Assembly: GCF_910592395.1 (NCBI RefSeq)
Contig: NC_088319.1
Location: 8,122,001 to 8,186,000, forward strand
From: Lineus longissimus
Lineage: Eukaryota > Nemertea > Pilidiophora > Heteronemertea > Lineidae
Reading direction: 5' to 3'
DNA length: 64,000 nt
Part shown: piece after piece, positions 22,343 through 33,073 of the stretch
Layout of the letters: every line of letters begins with the position of its first letter
How positions within the stretch are numbered: the first letter of the stretch is position 1
Notes under the pieces: model-generated
Seen by the model: only the letters and a program-made list of their open reading frames with translations
The model's database searches: none
What the model was told of the DNA's origin: nothing
Made by a program: the position numbers and the translations under genes

Positions 22343-23873
22343 TTAATTTCTCATAATTTGTTCGAAAATGTTCTTGGCACTCTGCAGCCTCTCATCATCA
22401 GAAGACTCAAATGCACCCGTTGAACGTTGCTTCTGCTGATTTACCTCTTCACGTTTAATCTCAAGCGACTGCTCAAGCACCGACAGAGTTTTCTGTTCTA
22501 CTTGAAGTCGACGCTTGTCGATTTCCAGCTTCTCCTTTTCCACTGCCAGGAGCTCAATGCTGACCGATGAAGGTGCTGGGCTTGACGGTCGGGTGGTTGC
22601 TGCGCTAGACGTTCGGGTGGTTACCGGGCTGCGCGTTCGGCTGGTAGCTGGTTGGCTGGGCGGCCGTGTATTGGTTGCTGTGCTCGGTAGACGGCTGGCT
22701 TTACTTTGTAGTACAGATGCAACGGGGAGGATCTCGTCATCTGGGTTTGTCGAGAAAAGGTCACCAGACCACAAAGACAGTTCATCCTGGTCATCTGCGT
22801 CGGATTCCAGTACAGGCACAGACAGTGTGGTTGTCTCGGGTTCCACTACAGGAATGGACAACGTGGCTACCTCACATGAATTCTGAAAAGGACATTACAT
22901 TTTATTTAAAGACTATATGGCCCAAGATTTTAGGAGGGACGTTTATAGCTAGTCTGCGCATCGCAGAGCTTTGAAAGTCCCCGTTATATGGAAAATTAAT
23001 AGAGCAATTAGTGCCTGCGTACGCACCCAAAGCCGTCTTTGAAGCAAGTGTATCCGATATCATCGTATTCCTGGCAAAAATCTAGGCCAGTGACCGCAGT
23101 TTCATTGATCTCTGTGCTGTTGGCTCACAGCGAGTCTGGAAAGGTTTGAAGCGAGGGCGCCATTGTCAATGCGTTGCGTCAGACTGGCAAAATTCTCCCA
23201 ACCGGCTTCTCGGGCCATATAGTCTTTAAGTGAAATAAATGTGCCACTAATAGAACTCTTTAAAAAGATCCACAGCAAACAGATTTTCGTTTAAAAATGT
23301 CAGTCAACCACACATCTGCTCACAAAAGACCACACTGCAATTTTGAACACTTCTGCCTACTTTTGCTGTGATGGGTCACGTTTTTATATATCGATCCACA
23401 GAGGTAAGAGAATAAAATCTATGCCCACCTTTTGTCGTTTCGCCTTGGGCATGGGGACAGCCAGGCCGGGGTCAGCAGTGTCGAACCCTCCCACTATGCC
23501 ATAGGTTCTAGTTGCTCCAATAAGACCAATCACCCTTCTGTCTATATCCGCGCGTCATCTGGCTATTATCATCTGCTCTCACATTGCCCGTTTTTCCATC
23601 TTCAGCCCTTTCTTTATTCGCATTCTTCTTCGCCCGTGTTTTCATGTCATCCCACTTTTTTTTCAGCTGATCCACAGTGCGAGTTACGTCAGGGGGAGAA
23701 ATCGGCTTCACTTTCTTTGCTATTGCTTTCCAGCATTCCCCCTTCCTCACGTTTGTCACTTGATCCGTGAATTTCGAATCTATCGTTCTGAAGTCCTTTT
23801 CCACCAGCTCGAGCAGTCGTAATATTTCATTCTGGGTAAAGTTGGCCTTTCGCTCCTTCTTCTTCTCTGCCAT
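22343..23873 (-). pseudogene. Harbinger-associated Myb/SANT-like DNA-binding protein, one frameshift
   Basis: Second gene of Harbinger elements; such proteins bind sub-terminal repeats and bring the transposase to the nucleus. Read on the minus strand, exon 1 is 23873-23429 (MAEKKKERKANFTQNEILRL...; trihelix/Myb-like pattern with W in GECWKAIAKKV and KKKWDDMKTRAKK; donor AAAAG|GTGGGC). Exon 2 is 22882-22343 (acceptor TTTTCAG). The phase 0 join is correct if the frame is adjusted within exon 1: near 23546-23555, in a CGCGCG-type run, the frame shifts, and the family-like DRRVIGLIGATRTYGIVGGF continues in another frame. A two-base change there accounts for it. Exon 2 encodes an acidic, Ser/Thr/Pro-rich region and a C-terminal coiled coil (ELLAVEKEKLEIDKRRLQVE). 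The stop codon coincides with the TTAA target of the inner transposon. Confidence 0.8.
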
Positions 23874-24049
23874 TTTCACTATGTTCCCACACAAAACAAC
23901 AACAATACGAAAGAAAACTGGGAAAACCCTCAATATACACTGCCAAGTACAGCGAGTCACCCCTCACCAGTGGAGGCTGGACATACTATACACTAGTTCC
24001 ACGCTTCAGTGTTATCTCAGTTGTCGGAGAGTTGCCCGTAGCGGGCGAT

Positions 24050-24235
24050 GTATCGGCGAATCTGATTCGTCGAAAAGTTACGGATCCGTAACTCTACGGT
24101 GCCGTAGCAACGGTCTACGGAAGGCATACGGAACCTTTTGTGAATACCGCGCAACGCAAATCGTACGGTACCGCAAGGGCTCCGCAAATCACGGCTACGG
24201 CAGCCGTACGTACGGAAGCTTTGTGAATACGGACC
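24050..24235. repeat. right sub-terminal region and inverted repeat of the Harbinger-like element
   Basis: It is rich in TACGG/CCGTA words in the orientation opposite to 14083-14240. It ends in the 25-bp inverted repeat 24211-24235, followed by the CAG target copy. Confidence 0.7.
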
Positions 24236-24238
24236 CAG

Positions 24239-26053
24239 GATAAGCTGATGGAATTTGTAGAACGCTTCTCCAGCTGGAGTGGACTAAAAGCTGCCACTGC
24301 ATGGCTACTTAGATTCAAGAAATGGTTGATTGACACCAAGTATGGGAAGAGGAAGGAGCTGTACACCGGGCCTACTGGGGCAATCAAGGCCAGTGAGTTG
24401 CAGAAAGCTGAGGTAGCGGTTGTTACTTATGTCCAAGGAGAAGTTTTCGCCAGCGAAATGAAGCAGATGGGAAAGATTGGACCGAAAATGAGCCGCAGCC
24501 AGTTTCATAATCTCCATCCATACAAGGACAAGGCAGGATCAGTAAGAGTAGGCGGGCGTTTAACAGAGTCAGACCTAATTTTCGCTGAAAAGCATCAACT
24601 TGTTCTGCCCAGATCACATCATCTGACCGAGATCATCGTTAGGAGTTACCACGAAGCCTATCAGCATGCTCCACCACAGACATTGCTGTGTCTTCTCAGG
24701 AAGCGCTATTGGGTGATAAATGGTTCAAGTGTTGTCCATGAACTTGAGAAGAAATGCATCACATGCCAGCGAGTTTCATAATCTCCATCCATACAAGGAC
24801 AAGGCAGGATCAGTAAGAGTAGGCGGGCGTTTAACAGAGTCAGACCTAATTTTCGCTGAAAAGCATCAACTTGTTCTGCCCAGATCACATCATCTGACCG
24901 AGATCATCGTTAGGAGTTACCACGAAGCCTATCAGCATGCTCCACCACAGACATTGCTGCGTCTTCTCAGGAAGCGCTATTGGGTGATAAATGGTTCAAG
25001 TGTTGTCCATGAACTTGAGAAGAAATGCATCACATGCCAGCGAGCGATTGGTTTGCCAAGGGACCAAATCCGGGGAGTCCTACCCAAGGGACGCATCACC
25101 AGTGATAACTTGTGGACCCAGACTGGATGTGATATAATGGGGCCAGTGCTCATCAAGATCCTCAGAAGTCAAGTGAAGAGGTACATCCTGGGATTAGTCT
25201 CTTTCACAGTGAAGGCAGTCCATTTTGAGATCATGCCTGATCTCACAACACTGTCATTTCTCAACGCGATGAGAAGATTTCTGGCAAGAAGATCAAGACC
25301 TGGGAAACTCAGTGACAATGCGGGGACCTTCTCATCAGGAGTGGCAGAGATCAACAAACTGCAGGAGCTGTACAATTCGTCTGGGGTTCAGCACTTCATG
25401 CAAGAGAAAGAGATTGAGTGGGTGCCCAATGTACCAAAGGCATCGAATAGAAATGGTCTGTTTGAGCGACCATTTCGCACACTGAGACGAGTCATGCTCA
25501 ACACACTGAAGGGCAGAATCACAACTGAGGACCAGCTAGCTACAATAGTAGCTGAATGCGAGCTGTTGTATAACAGTCGCCCCTTGTGTGCAGTCAGCAA
25601 AAATGCAAGGGCTACACTTCCAATCACGCTGATGATGATCATCAACCCTGAACCTGTAGCAGCTCATCCACCAGGTATTTTCGACGAGAAGGACCTGATT
25701 GTCAGAAATAGCTACCGCCAGGTCCAGGCACTGATCAATGAGTTTTGGTCAAGATTCAAGTTGGAGTATCTCACCTCGCTCCAGAACGTCAGAAAAGCAT
25801 CATCAAGAGACGGATCTTCCGAGTGGGAGACCTGGTGATGCTCGTCGATGAGGTGAGGCTAGCTCACCGAGGACACTACCCTCTTGGTCTAATTACTGCA
25901 GTCCATCCATCAGAGACGGACAACGTCGTGAGGAAAGTTACACTCAAAACATCGACCGGAGAGTTTGAACGTCCTGTCAACAAGATCGTCTTACTCGAAA
26001 GCAGCAACGAGCACGAAGATCGAGTTCCCAACATCGACGCAGCATCGAAATAA
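24239..26053 (+). pseudogene. BEL/Pao pol 3' part: integrase
   Basis: Continuation of the BEL polyprotein after the Harbinger insertion. It opens with the linker helix (FVERFSSWSGLKAATAWLLR), then the integrase zinc-binding region (LPRSHHLTEIIVRSYHEAYQ; CITCQR) and the catalytic core (WTQTGCDIMGPV, LSDNAGTFSSG, RNGLFERPFRTLRRVML). The usual N-G-x-x-E is present as NGLFE. It ends with the DUF5641-like tail (FRVGDLVMLVDE). Lesions: a 271-bp tandem duplication (24503-25044) breaks the zinc domain and shifts the frame, and another one-base shift lies near 25780-25795, so 25799-26053 is in a different frame. Confidence 0.85.
24503..25044 (+). repeat. 271-bp tandem duplication in the BEL integrase
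   Basis: 24503-24773 and 24774-25044 are direct copies that differ at about one base (T/C near 24690 and 24961). Each runs from TTTCATAATCTCC to TGCCAGCGAG. As 271 is not a multiple of three, the duplication shifts the frame. Confidence 0.95.
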
Positions 26054-26708
26054 TTCCGATCGATTATTATAATTCAGACTGCGGATCGAGCCAGTCATAT
26101 TACGTAAAAAATTGCGAACTCAGAGCTGTTGTTCCCACTATGAACTCTTGTGGGGTCTGTCGTGTTTTGAAACAACAGCTATTAGTATAAGGCGTGTGAG
26201 AGAATGGATAAATAAGTTCTGAAATTAAAATTAGCTTATTCACCCAGCCTCTATCTGTGTTAAAATCTGCGCTTTATATACACTGGAACTGTGTTGGGGC
26301 TATATAATCATGCCCGTTCCGAGTGTCAGTCAGTTGGAAAAAAATCTAATCCAAAAATTTACACACAATTGTGTGGGTTTTTTTTTATGTCTCAGTGGAG
26401 ACTTTTAGTTCAGTGACATTATTCGATCAAAATCAAGGACTGTGCCATATTTAGTGCTTCTGGTCACCTATTTGGACATTGCCTTGTAGGCTGTGTGTAA
26501 TCTATAATTAGAGACTATCAATATGATTCCTGCTCATTGAAAAATAGCAGGTTGTGCAATTTAATATGGACATTTCCATAGTTGTGGAAAATAGTGGACA
26601 TTTAGAAATTCACTTGAATTTTGGAGAATATGTGCTAAATTGATATTGGTTTAGAATGCTCCAAAACCTTATGTTAAAAAACTCTCAAATGTCGAATTTT
26701 GGTGGGAG
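26054..26708 (+). other. BEL 3' untranslated region
   Basis: AT-rich and non-coding. It ends in GGTGGGAG directly before the 3' LTR, a probable polypurine tract. Confidence 0.5.
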
Positions 26709-27017
26709 TGTAAGTTTTTGGAGGCTGTGCGTCTTAAGACAACCATTTATAATTCAAATTTCGCGCCTTCAAGAACGTTGCTCTTCTTCAGTACTGGAGG
26801 GCTGGATTGGCGCTAGCATGGCGGGTCAAGCACTCTGCACACACATTTTTGACAAGATGATGAAAATAGAAGAATTGTAACGTTTAACAGGGCAAAAAAC
26901 AGTTTTTGACCCTTGGAAAGACTTGTAAGATGAAGAAGTATTAAAGAGAAGAGTTTTATTCAAGAAACCCAAGGAGTTCAGCTAGAATTATGTCCGAGAA
27001 GAAGTAGAGAATTTACA
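26709..27017 (+). repeat. 3' LTR of the BEL/Pao element
   Basis: It matches 783-1093 with scattered differences (for example GCTGCCCG/GCTGTGCG, AGAACTTT/AGAACGTT and a short indel after ACTGGAGG). The CTGTC target copy follows at 27018-27022. Confidence 0.9.
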
Positions 27018-27021
27018 CTGT

Positions 27022-27120
27022 CTAATCGTGAAAAACACAGTCGTTGTAGGTCTCCTTAGGGAGTTTTTCCCGAATGTACGCGATGATGACGTGCCGGCCG
27101 CCGTTAACAGGACGTAACAT
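27022..27120 (-). other. short open frame next to the BEL target site
   Basis: A 32-codon ATG frame on the minus strand (MLRPVNGGRHVIIAYIREKL...) ends in TAG at the target site. With 754-782 on the far side of the BEL element it may be part of one former exon ending at the donor-like GTAAG at 749-753. It has protein-like composition but no known match; it could be an upstream ORF or chance. Confidence 0.2.
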
Positions 27121-28396
27121 CTATTTTAAAATGCGTTTCCATTATGATTGCACGAGGACAACCCATTTGTGTCGTATATCACCGGAAATGTCCGATTTCC
27201 CTGATTCTGCAGGATATTAAATCGGGCATTTTATTTCTTTAAGTAAATCATAAGCGTCGCATTCGCTCCTCGGTCTGTTCACTGTCCCGAATGGCAATAT
27301 TGCCAATGGGATCGGACAATCCCGGAAATCCCCAAATATTATGCATTTCTTTCTGTGTTATTCTTATAGCGACCATTCTCCCGTGTAAGTGAGTTGCTTA
27401 CGCTACACAAAAAATAAAAAAGATCGAGGGTCAACCATTGAACTTTTGAGATATGTTGAATTTCGCACAACAAATCAGCGAAAAACGCACCAACTGCACT
27501 GGATGACATTTCAATACGGGCCCGACGCACATCCCAAGTTCAGTGTACACATACATCGGCAACGACAGTAAAATACGTAGTTTCTTGTTAGCCGCCTATT
27601 GAGTAGCGTTCCAGGTTTCAGAAACACCAAATAACATGACTTTGCCAAAACAACTGATAAATCAACACTTGCATACTGTGAGGACCAAGAAATTAATGAT
27701 TTTTTTAGGAACTACGGTTAGTTTGGCATCAATATGTAACATACCATCCATCTGCCACGTGAGGTTGGGCGTAGGTATGATAGTGTCAATTTTGCTTTTC
27801 CAAGTTCTAGGCCATATAGCGAAAAAATAACCGAGATGACCCCATGTTTTCACATCAAATAAAGAAACTACCGGTGATAATGGCATTCCCAAATCATTTA
27901 TTTTGAACCGATTGAGGCGCGTTTGAAGATCGCACACATCATGCAATTTCTTGGTCAATTATTTACCATTTTCAGGATCCGAGTGGTGTCAAACGTGGCG
28001 CCACCTATCGGTGAACTTATGAACTAAATGCAATGAAAATGCTGCTGACTTCTTCTCTGTATTCATATGAACCCAGAAATGTATGGATTATGGTGCCTGT
28101 ATGAGGTATGATTGAGCCTCATCAGGAACTGAAAGACTACCTCGTATAGGTGATACATGGTGCACAGTGGTTGGATTCAGACCGATTGATGTCGGCACTT
28201 CAGGGTAAAACAATTGTGGAGTCTTTTGTTTTTGAAAGATTAAACAACTCTGGTCAACTTTTGACTGTGGGGTGGGTTGAAATAAGGGCATTACTGTCTA
28301 GGAATGAAAGAGATCTAGAGCTGGGCAAGTTTTTTTTGGCGTGAGCGATTGTTCACGCACGTATAATTCGATTTAGGCGAGCGGCCGCTCTCGAGG

Positions 28397-28510
28397 GCGA
28401 TCATTCGCGTATCCCTTCTAGCACTGCTTAGAAATACTAGGCTTAACTAGGGTGCGATCATTCGCGTATCCCTTCTTGCACTGCTTAGAAGTACTAGGCT
28501 TAACTAGGGT
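28397..28510 (+). repeat. 57-bp tandem duplication
   Basis: Two units, 28397-28453 and 28454-28510, beginning GCGATCATTCGCGTATCCCT, with two differences. Confidence 0.95.
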
Positions 28511-28984
28511 CGTGATTCTTTCTATGTTATTTAGATTATTTCGTTTAACAAGCCACAAGACATCCAGTTATTCAATTTCTAATCAGTGTTTGCCTTTTCA
28601 TTGTCTTTTAAAAATTTCCCTGCAGGTTTATCAAAGACAAAGATGAGAAAGTATGTGTGGTATCAATTGTTGGCAAATCCGCCTTGAGCTATTTAAGATG
28701 TAAGGCCCCCATGCTCAATCCTATTTTCAACATGGATATGTTTGGGGTTAGTATGAACTTATCAATGTTTGGAAAGCCTTGGTATTTACCCGTCCTGCTC
28801 AGTATTCAAGCAAAGATCACCTATCGATGAGTTGTCGCCAATTTGTCACCAATTTGTAACTAATTCGAGGAATGTCACTGATGCAAGTGATGTCATCCCC
28901 ACGAAACTCCCGTTTTGGCTCCCCGTAGGGGAGTCAATACAATACTGCAGTGTCTGTCGTCCGTCGTTGTCTGTATCCTGTTTC

Positions 28985-29520
28985 AAAAACAGTGGCATGT
29001 TTCTCAACTGCTAGGGCTATTACTTGAAACTTGGTACACATGATCCCCTATGTCTGATAACCTCTGATGCCGAAATTCGGTTTGAGCTGATCCTCGACTT
29101 GGCCACCAGGGGGGCATTACTGAAAAGGTCAAAAGTGCTATATCTTGCTTATTATTTAATGACTTTTTCTCGATAATATTTTTTTGGTAGGTACTCCTAT
29201 TCCTACCGAGGATACAACACATATCTTATGAGTTTTTCATTTGACTTACTTTTCATGGTCAAAGAGGTCAAATGGCTAAACTTGGTTGTTTGAGTGTAAC
29301 AATGGCACCTTTCTTAACCGCTAGCTAACAGATTGAAACTTGGTACACATGACCCTCCAGCCAACCTAAGATGAGGTATTTCAGTCCAATGTGATTCTCG
29401 ACTTGGCCACCAGGCGGCCAAAACTGAAAATATAAAAAGTACAATATCTTCCATATAGTGACTTGTTTTCAATAATATTCTCATGGTAGGTACTCCAAGC
29501 AAGAGTACATCACATGTCAT
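28985..29520 (+). repeat. imperfect 300-bp repeat, two units
   Basis: GAAACTTGGTACACATGA, CTCGACTTGGCCACCAGG and GGTAGGTACTCC occur in the same order at about 29025-29200 and 29335-29500. It looks like an old duplicated dispersed repeat; I recall similar text as a common marine-invertebrate repeat, which is weak evidence. Confidence 0.6.
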
Positions 29521-29724
29521 ACCGATTTTGATTTCTTATCAAGCATAAATTCCTAACAAATCAAATCAAATATCTATCAGTGAGCAGAATGGCCCCTGGC
29601 CTTTTCATTCAATTATGCCAGAGGTACCACATTGTGTAGCTAGATCTGGGAGTTTTACGGAGATAGCTAGATCTTGTTGTGCCAACGTGTGGCCGAGTAA
29701 CCAATATGTACAGCGTTTACATCC

Positions 29725-29800
29725 CACAAGTCCGACACCCCACATGTCTGACGTCCCACAAGTCTGACGTCCCACAATCCGACGTCCCAAGTCTGAAGTA
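29725..29800 (+). repeat. short tandem array of CCCACAAGTCTGACGT
   Basis: Four to five imperfect units of about 16-18 bp (CCCACAAGTCCGACAC, CCCACATGTCTGACGT, CCCACAAGTCTGACGT, CCCACAATCCGACGT). Confidence 0.85.
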
Positions 29801-31309
29801 GTATCTTATGAACAAAAGTTTAAAAATGTTAGCTGATATGTCTAGTTCTCTGAATGGTTGAAAAAGTCTTCCAAGACCGAGTTGAATATCATGCGATAGG
29901 AACACATTTTGTTCAGTTTGGTAGTTATCTGAAGAGTGTTGGCAAGATTTGCGTTATCCGGACATTTTGTCTACAGACGACATGTTCGCATTGTCAGATG
30001 ATCATAGCCAAGTTCAAGACATCATGTTCGAGAATTAGGGCATGGCTTTTTTACGGGGGTCACCCCTTTGTGTCGCGGGTTTTATACACTCTGGGTCCTA
30101 TACGTCCCTGTAGGAAGGTTATGATTAATTAAAGGTTGTGTGGGTGTTATCACAAATCTTGGCAGTTATCTGTTCAAATATTACCGTTCGGATGAAGCCA
30201 AGAATGTGTTCTAGAATCGGACATAACCCAGAAATGTATGGATTATGGTGCCTATGATGTATGATTAGGCCTCAGCAGGAACTGAAAGACTACCTCGTGT
30301 CGGTTGCCCGGGGCCGATTTGACGCTAACCTTGACGCCGTCCTACGCACTGTGTAGTGCCACCTAGAACTAGTATTACAGTTGCCACCATCTTGAAAATC
30401 AGTACCGCGGATAGGATGTAGATTAGGAAATAATCTTTCTTACTGCTGTGAGGCTATCAAATCACTACAAAGCCCGCGAAAATAATTGCTGCCCTACGCT
30501 GCGTATGTAGATCTCAATACATTCATCTTAAAACCCACTAGCAAGTGCCGAATTTTATTTATAAAGATCATGTTATGTTATTTTTAAATGAAATATAACG
30601 TTTTATGAGAGAAAGTGGTACTAATTCGGCCTGAATAAGATTTACAGTCTGAACTGGCGACACAGTTTAAGACGTAGGATTATCAAACTTATTACTTATT
30701 CATATCTTGCATGTATTGTATTGTGTTCTTTATGCCTAAATACATCATTTTAATCTAAAATGGAGTAAGATCTAAAAGTGAAAAGTAAGAAGTTGCTTCG
30801 TTTCAATAAAAACACCCATTCTTCACCCAAAAGGTCATTTTTTAATTGAAATATTAGATAAATTGATTCAATCTACACTCCAGGTCTTTCTTGCAGCAAC
30901 CAAGTTAGAAATTAATTACTAAATTTGAACAGCTTATAAAAATATGCTATTTACCATGCCCCTTATCTTGAAACTTAACTATGAAATTTATAAAACATTC
31001 TTATTATTTATTTTTAAAAATCAAATTATACTAAATATTCATACATACATATATAATTTATAAAACACTTATCAAATTAATTACATACATTTACCGTAAA
31101 CAATGAATGTTTCACGAAAAACCTAATGAATGACGTTAATATGAAAAATTCCAAGTGGTGTTTGCATTTATCATCTGATTTATACTATCAATGATATAAA
31201 TAAGCAATAAGTCACCTCTAACCATTTGAAAACAACAACAACTTTGAAAATACCAGAAGACTTGCCCTTAATAACATCCAAGCAAAAAAAAAGCAACTGT
31301 TCATCAAAT

Positions 31310-31620
31310 GATTCTTTCCCTTTACCCGAAAAAAATAACTGAGAAAATGCATTTTTGTCAACAATAGCCAACCACTAGAAACATGCAATTTTTGTTGACT
31401 AAACTTTTTCCCTTTACCCGAAAAAAACCCCGGAAAAACACATTTGTGTCAACAATAGCAAATCACAAGAAACATGCAATTTTTGTTGACTAAACTTTTT
31501 CCCTTTACCCGAAAAAAAACCCGGGAAAAGACATTTGTGTCAACAATAGCAAATCACAAGAAACATGCAATTTTTGTTGATGTAACTTTTTCTCTTTACC
31601 CGAAAAGAAACCCGGGTAAA
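31310..31620 (+). repeat. 91-bp tandem array, about 3.4 units
   Basis: CCCTTTACCCGAAAAAAA and GCAATTTTTGTTGA recur about every 91-92 bp, with intervening TTTGTGTCAACAATAGCAAA. No ORF is carried. Confidence 0.9.
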
Positions 31621-32014
31621 CAATTGCAATGATAAGAACCGCATTGTATTTGGTGCCCTTATTTGGGAGATATGGTTTGAAGTAGGTGTTGATATTATTC
31701 AATCTCCAAAAGCAGAGTTAATATTCAATATCACACTACTGTAACCGCGGAGGAGTATTGATATTATTATGAGCCAGACTGTATACATGGTACATGTACA
31801 TAGACATGTACTTGATAACATGCTTTGCATACAAATGCAGCTACATAAACGCACCAGTCTCTGTTTGCCTTTTTTTGCGCAATACTTATTACTAACAACT
31901 GTTTTAAGTTTATATAACAGTGCTTTGCCATTTGTTGATTTTTGTTTCAAATTAAATTTGTGCACAGATCTTCATTGCCCAGGTTGAAAAACCCAATAGG
32001 GTTGCTGTGTTTAA

Positions 32015-32206
32015 AGGGGGACTATAGTCAGTACCAGTGGGGTTAAATTGCACATCTTCTGGTGACTTATATGCACCGTGTTGTATTTGAATCACCACTA
32101 AATATTTTCCTCTTACAGACATGAATAGTTTTGGTGTCCTGTGAGATAACCCTATTTGAGTGTGTAACTATATCTTGCCTACCTAGCTGCTGCCTATAGA
32201 GTCCCT
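32015..32206. mobile_element. TTAA-flanked MITE
   Basis: AGGGGGACTATAG at the left and CTATAGAGTCCCT at the right form short inverted repeats, with TTAA on each side (32011-32014, 32207-32210). The right part (TATCTTGCCTACCTAGCTGC) is shared with 50152-50315 and, more loosely, with 50320-50529. Confidence 0.8.
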
Positions 32207-32210
32207 TTAA

Positions 32211-33073
32211 AGTAACACAGTAGGCTCACAATGAAGGGTGCACCATAACAAATAACAATAGAGCCGAAACCCACAAAATCATAGACCCTCAGTCGTTGTC
32301 ATATATGTCTTCAAGAACATATTGCATTACATTTAAAATCTGATATGGAAAATCGGAATAGACCCTTTGCAGTGACGTCACAATGACCGCCAACTTTGGT
32401 GCAGATGACGTCAACCTGGTTCTTTTAGAGACTGTGCTGTGTTAGTCTTGTTGGGCACCGTGCTGCATATTGAAAACAGTCTATAGCATATGAATACACA
32501 ATCCACCCAAATTAGTTTATGATTTTGTGAGTCCCTGGGTTTTGAAATTACAATAATCAAGTCACTCTGTTATTCTAAATTGAAAAAGTGTCTACAAGTG
32601 ATAGTAAGCATTCATGCAAGCACTGATGCATGTAAAGTGTACTTTCTTCAAGCATTTCAAATTGCCTATTCAGTTGAAATACTCCATTGTAGATGGCTAG
32701 CTTCTGTACAGGCAAAACTCTACTAACATGTAGATGAATGGTACCTTAGCATTGAAATTACAAACATACAATATGTTTTGCTTATCAGTCATTGAAAATG
32801 TATTCATTTTTATAGTTCTAACCGTTGAGGTATAAATATATTTTGAGTCCTATGAAATGAGTTTTTGAAGAATATCTAAACCATTGAAAATGAAACAGTT
32901 AGTTCACAGCAACTGATATCTGCTGATATCTGCTAATAAGGACAGCATCACATGTTAACAGGCCCAATTGACTGCTGGTGCGGGATCGGAGGACGCATAC
33001 CTCACTTCATAACGTGACTCTGACTCTGACTGCTTGGATTGGCTAGGAAAATTGAAAGCTTGGATGAATACAA
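32211..33073. other. intergenic, no supported gene
   Basis: AT-rich region downstream of the minus-strand gene that ends at 33074. Nothing recognised. Confidence 0.5.

Larger units (their letters stand above)
6639..24235. mobile_element. PIF/Harbinger-like DNA transposon with nested insertions
   Basis: The left end GGTCCGTATTCACAAAG (6639-6655) is the inverse of the right end (24219-24235). After removing the Gypsy element at 6656-14082 and its target copy, the match extends to 25 bp (next 8 bases at 14087-14094; right arm 24211-24235). The target duplication is CAG (6636-6638, 24236-24238), the 3-bp size expected of PIF/Harbinger. It interrupts BEL pol, and the BEL frame on the two sides is in register when one CAG is counted. 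The sub-terminal DNA on both sides is full of CCGTA/TACGG words. It encodes a DDE transposase (+) and a convergent Myb/SANT-like protein (-). Without the inner insertions the element is about 5.0 kb, normal for an autonomous Harbinger. Confidence 0.88.
783..27017 (+). mobile_element. BEL/Pao LTR retrotransposon, decayed and split by nested insertions
   Basis: The element is bounded by two direct LTRs (783-1093, 26709-27017) that start TG and end CA. It is flanked by the 5-bp target duplication CTGTC (778-782 and 27018-27022). The order of coding remnants is gag with zinc fingers, aspartic-protease/DUF1758-like region, reverse transcriptase with YVDD, RNase H, then integrase, which is the BEL/Pao order. 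The 5' part ends at 6638 and the 3' part resumes at 24236. Between them lies a Harbinger-like transposon that carries further insertions. By eye the LTRs differ by about nine substitutions and a few small indels, so this is the oldest layer of the nest. The coding parts hold several stops, frameshifts and a 271-bp duplication, so the copy is dead. Confidence 0.9.
27121..31299. other. intergenic, no supported gene
   Basis: No exon set could be built. It contains several repeats listed separately. A direct repeat of about 80 bp (CCCAGAAATGTATGGATTAT...) occurs at about 28070-28150 and 30224-30303. 30304-31299 is AT-rich with nothing recognised. Confidence 0.5.

Noticed and set aside
18118-22346. 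Inverted similarity taken as a duplicated Myb 3' end
   Set aside because: The TTAA flanks and perfect 27-bp ends show it is a transposon's terminal repeats.
28397-31620. Tandem repeats as a CRISPR-like array
   Set aside because: Units are directly tandem or drift along their whole length with no constant repeat and unique spacer pattern; the genome is eukaryotic.
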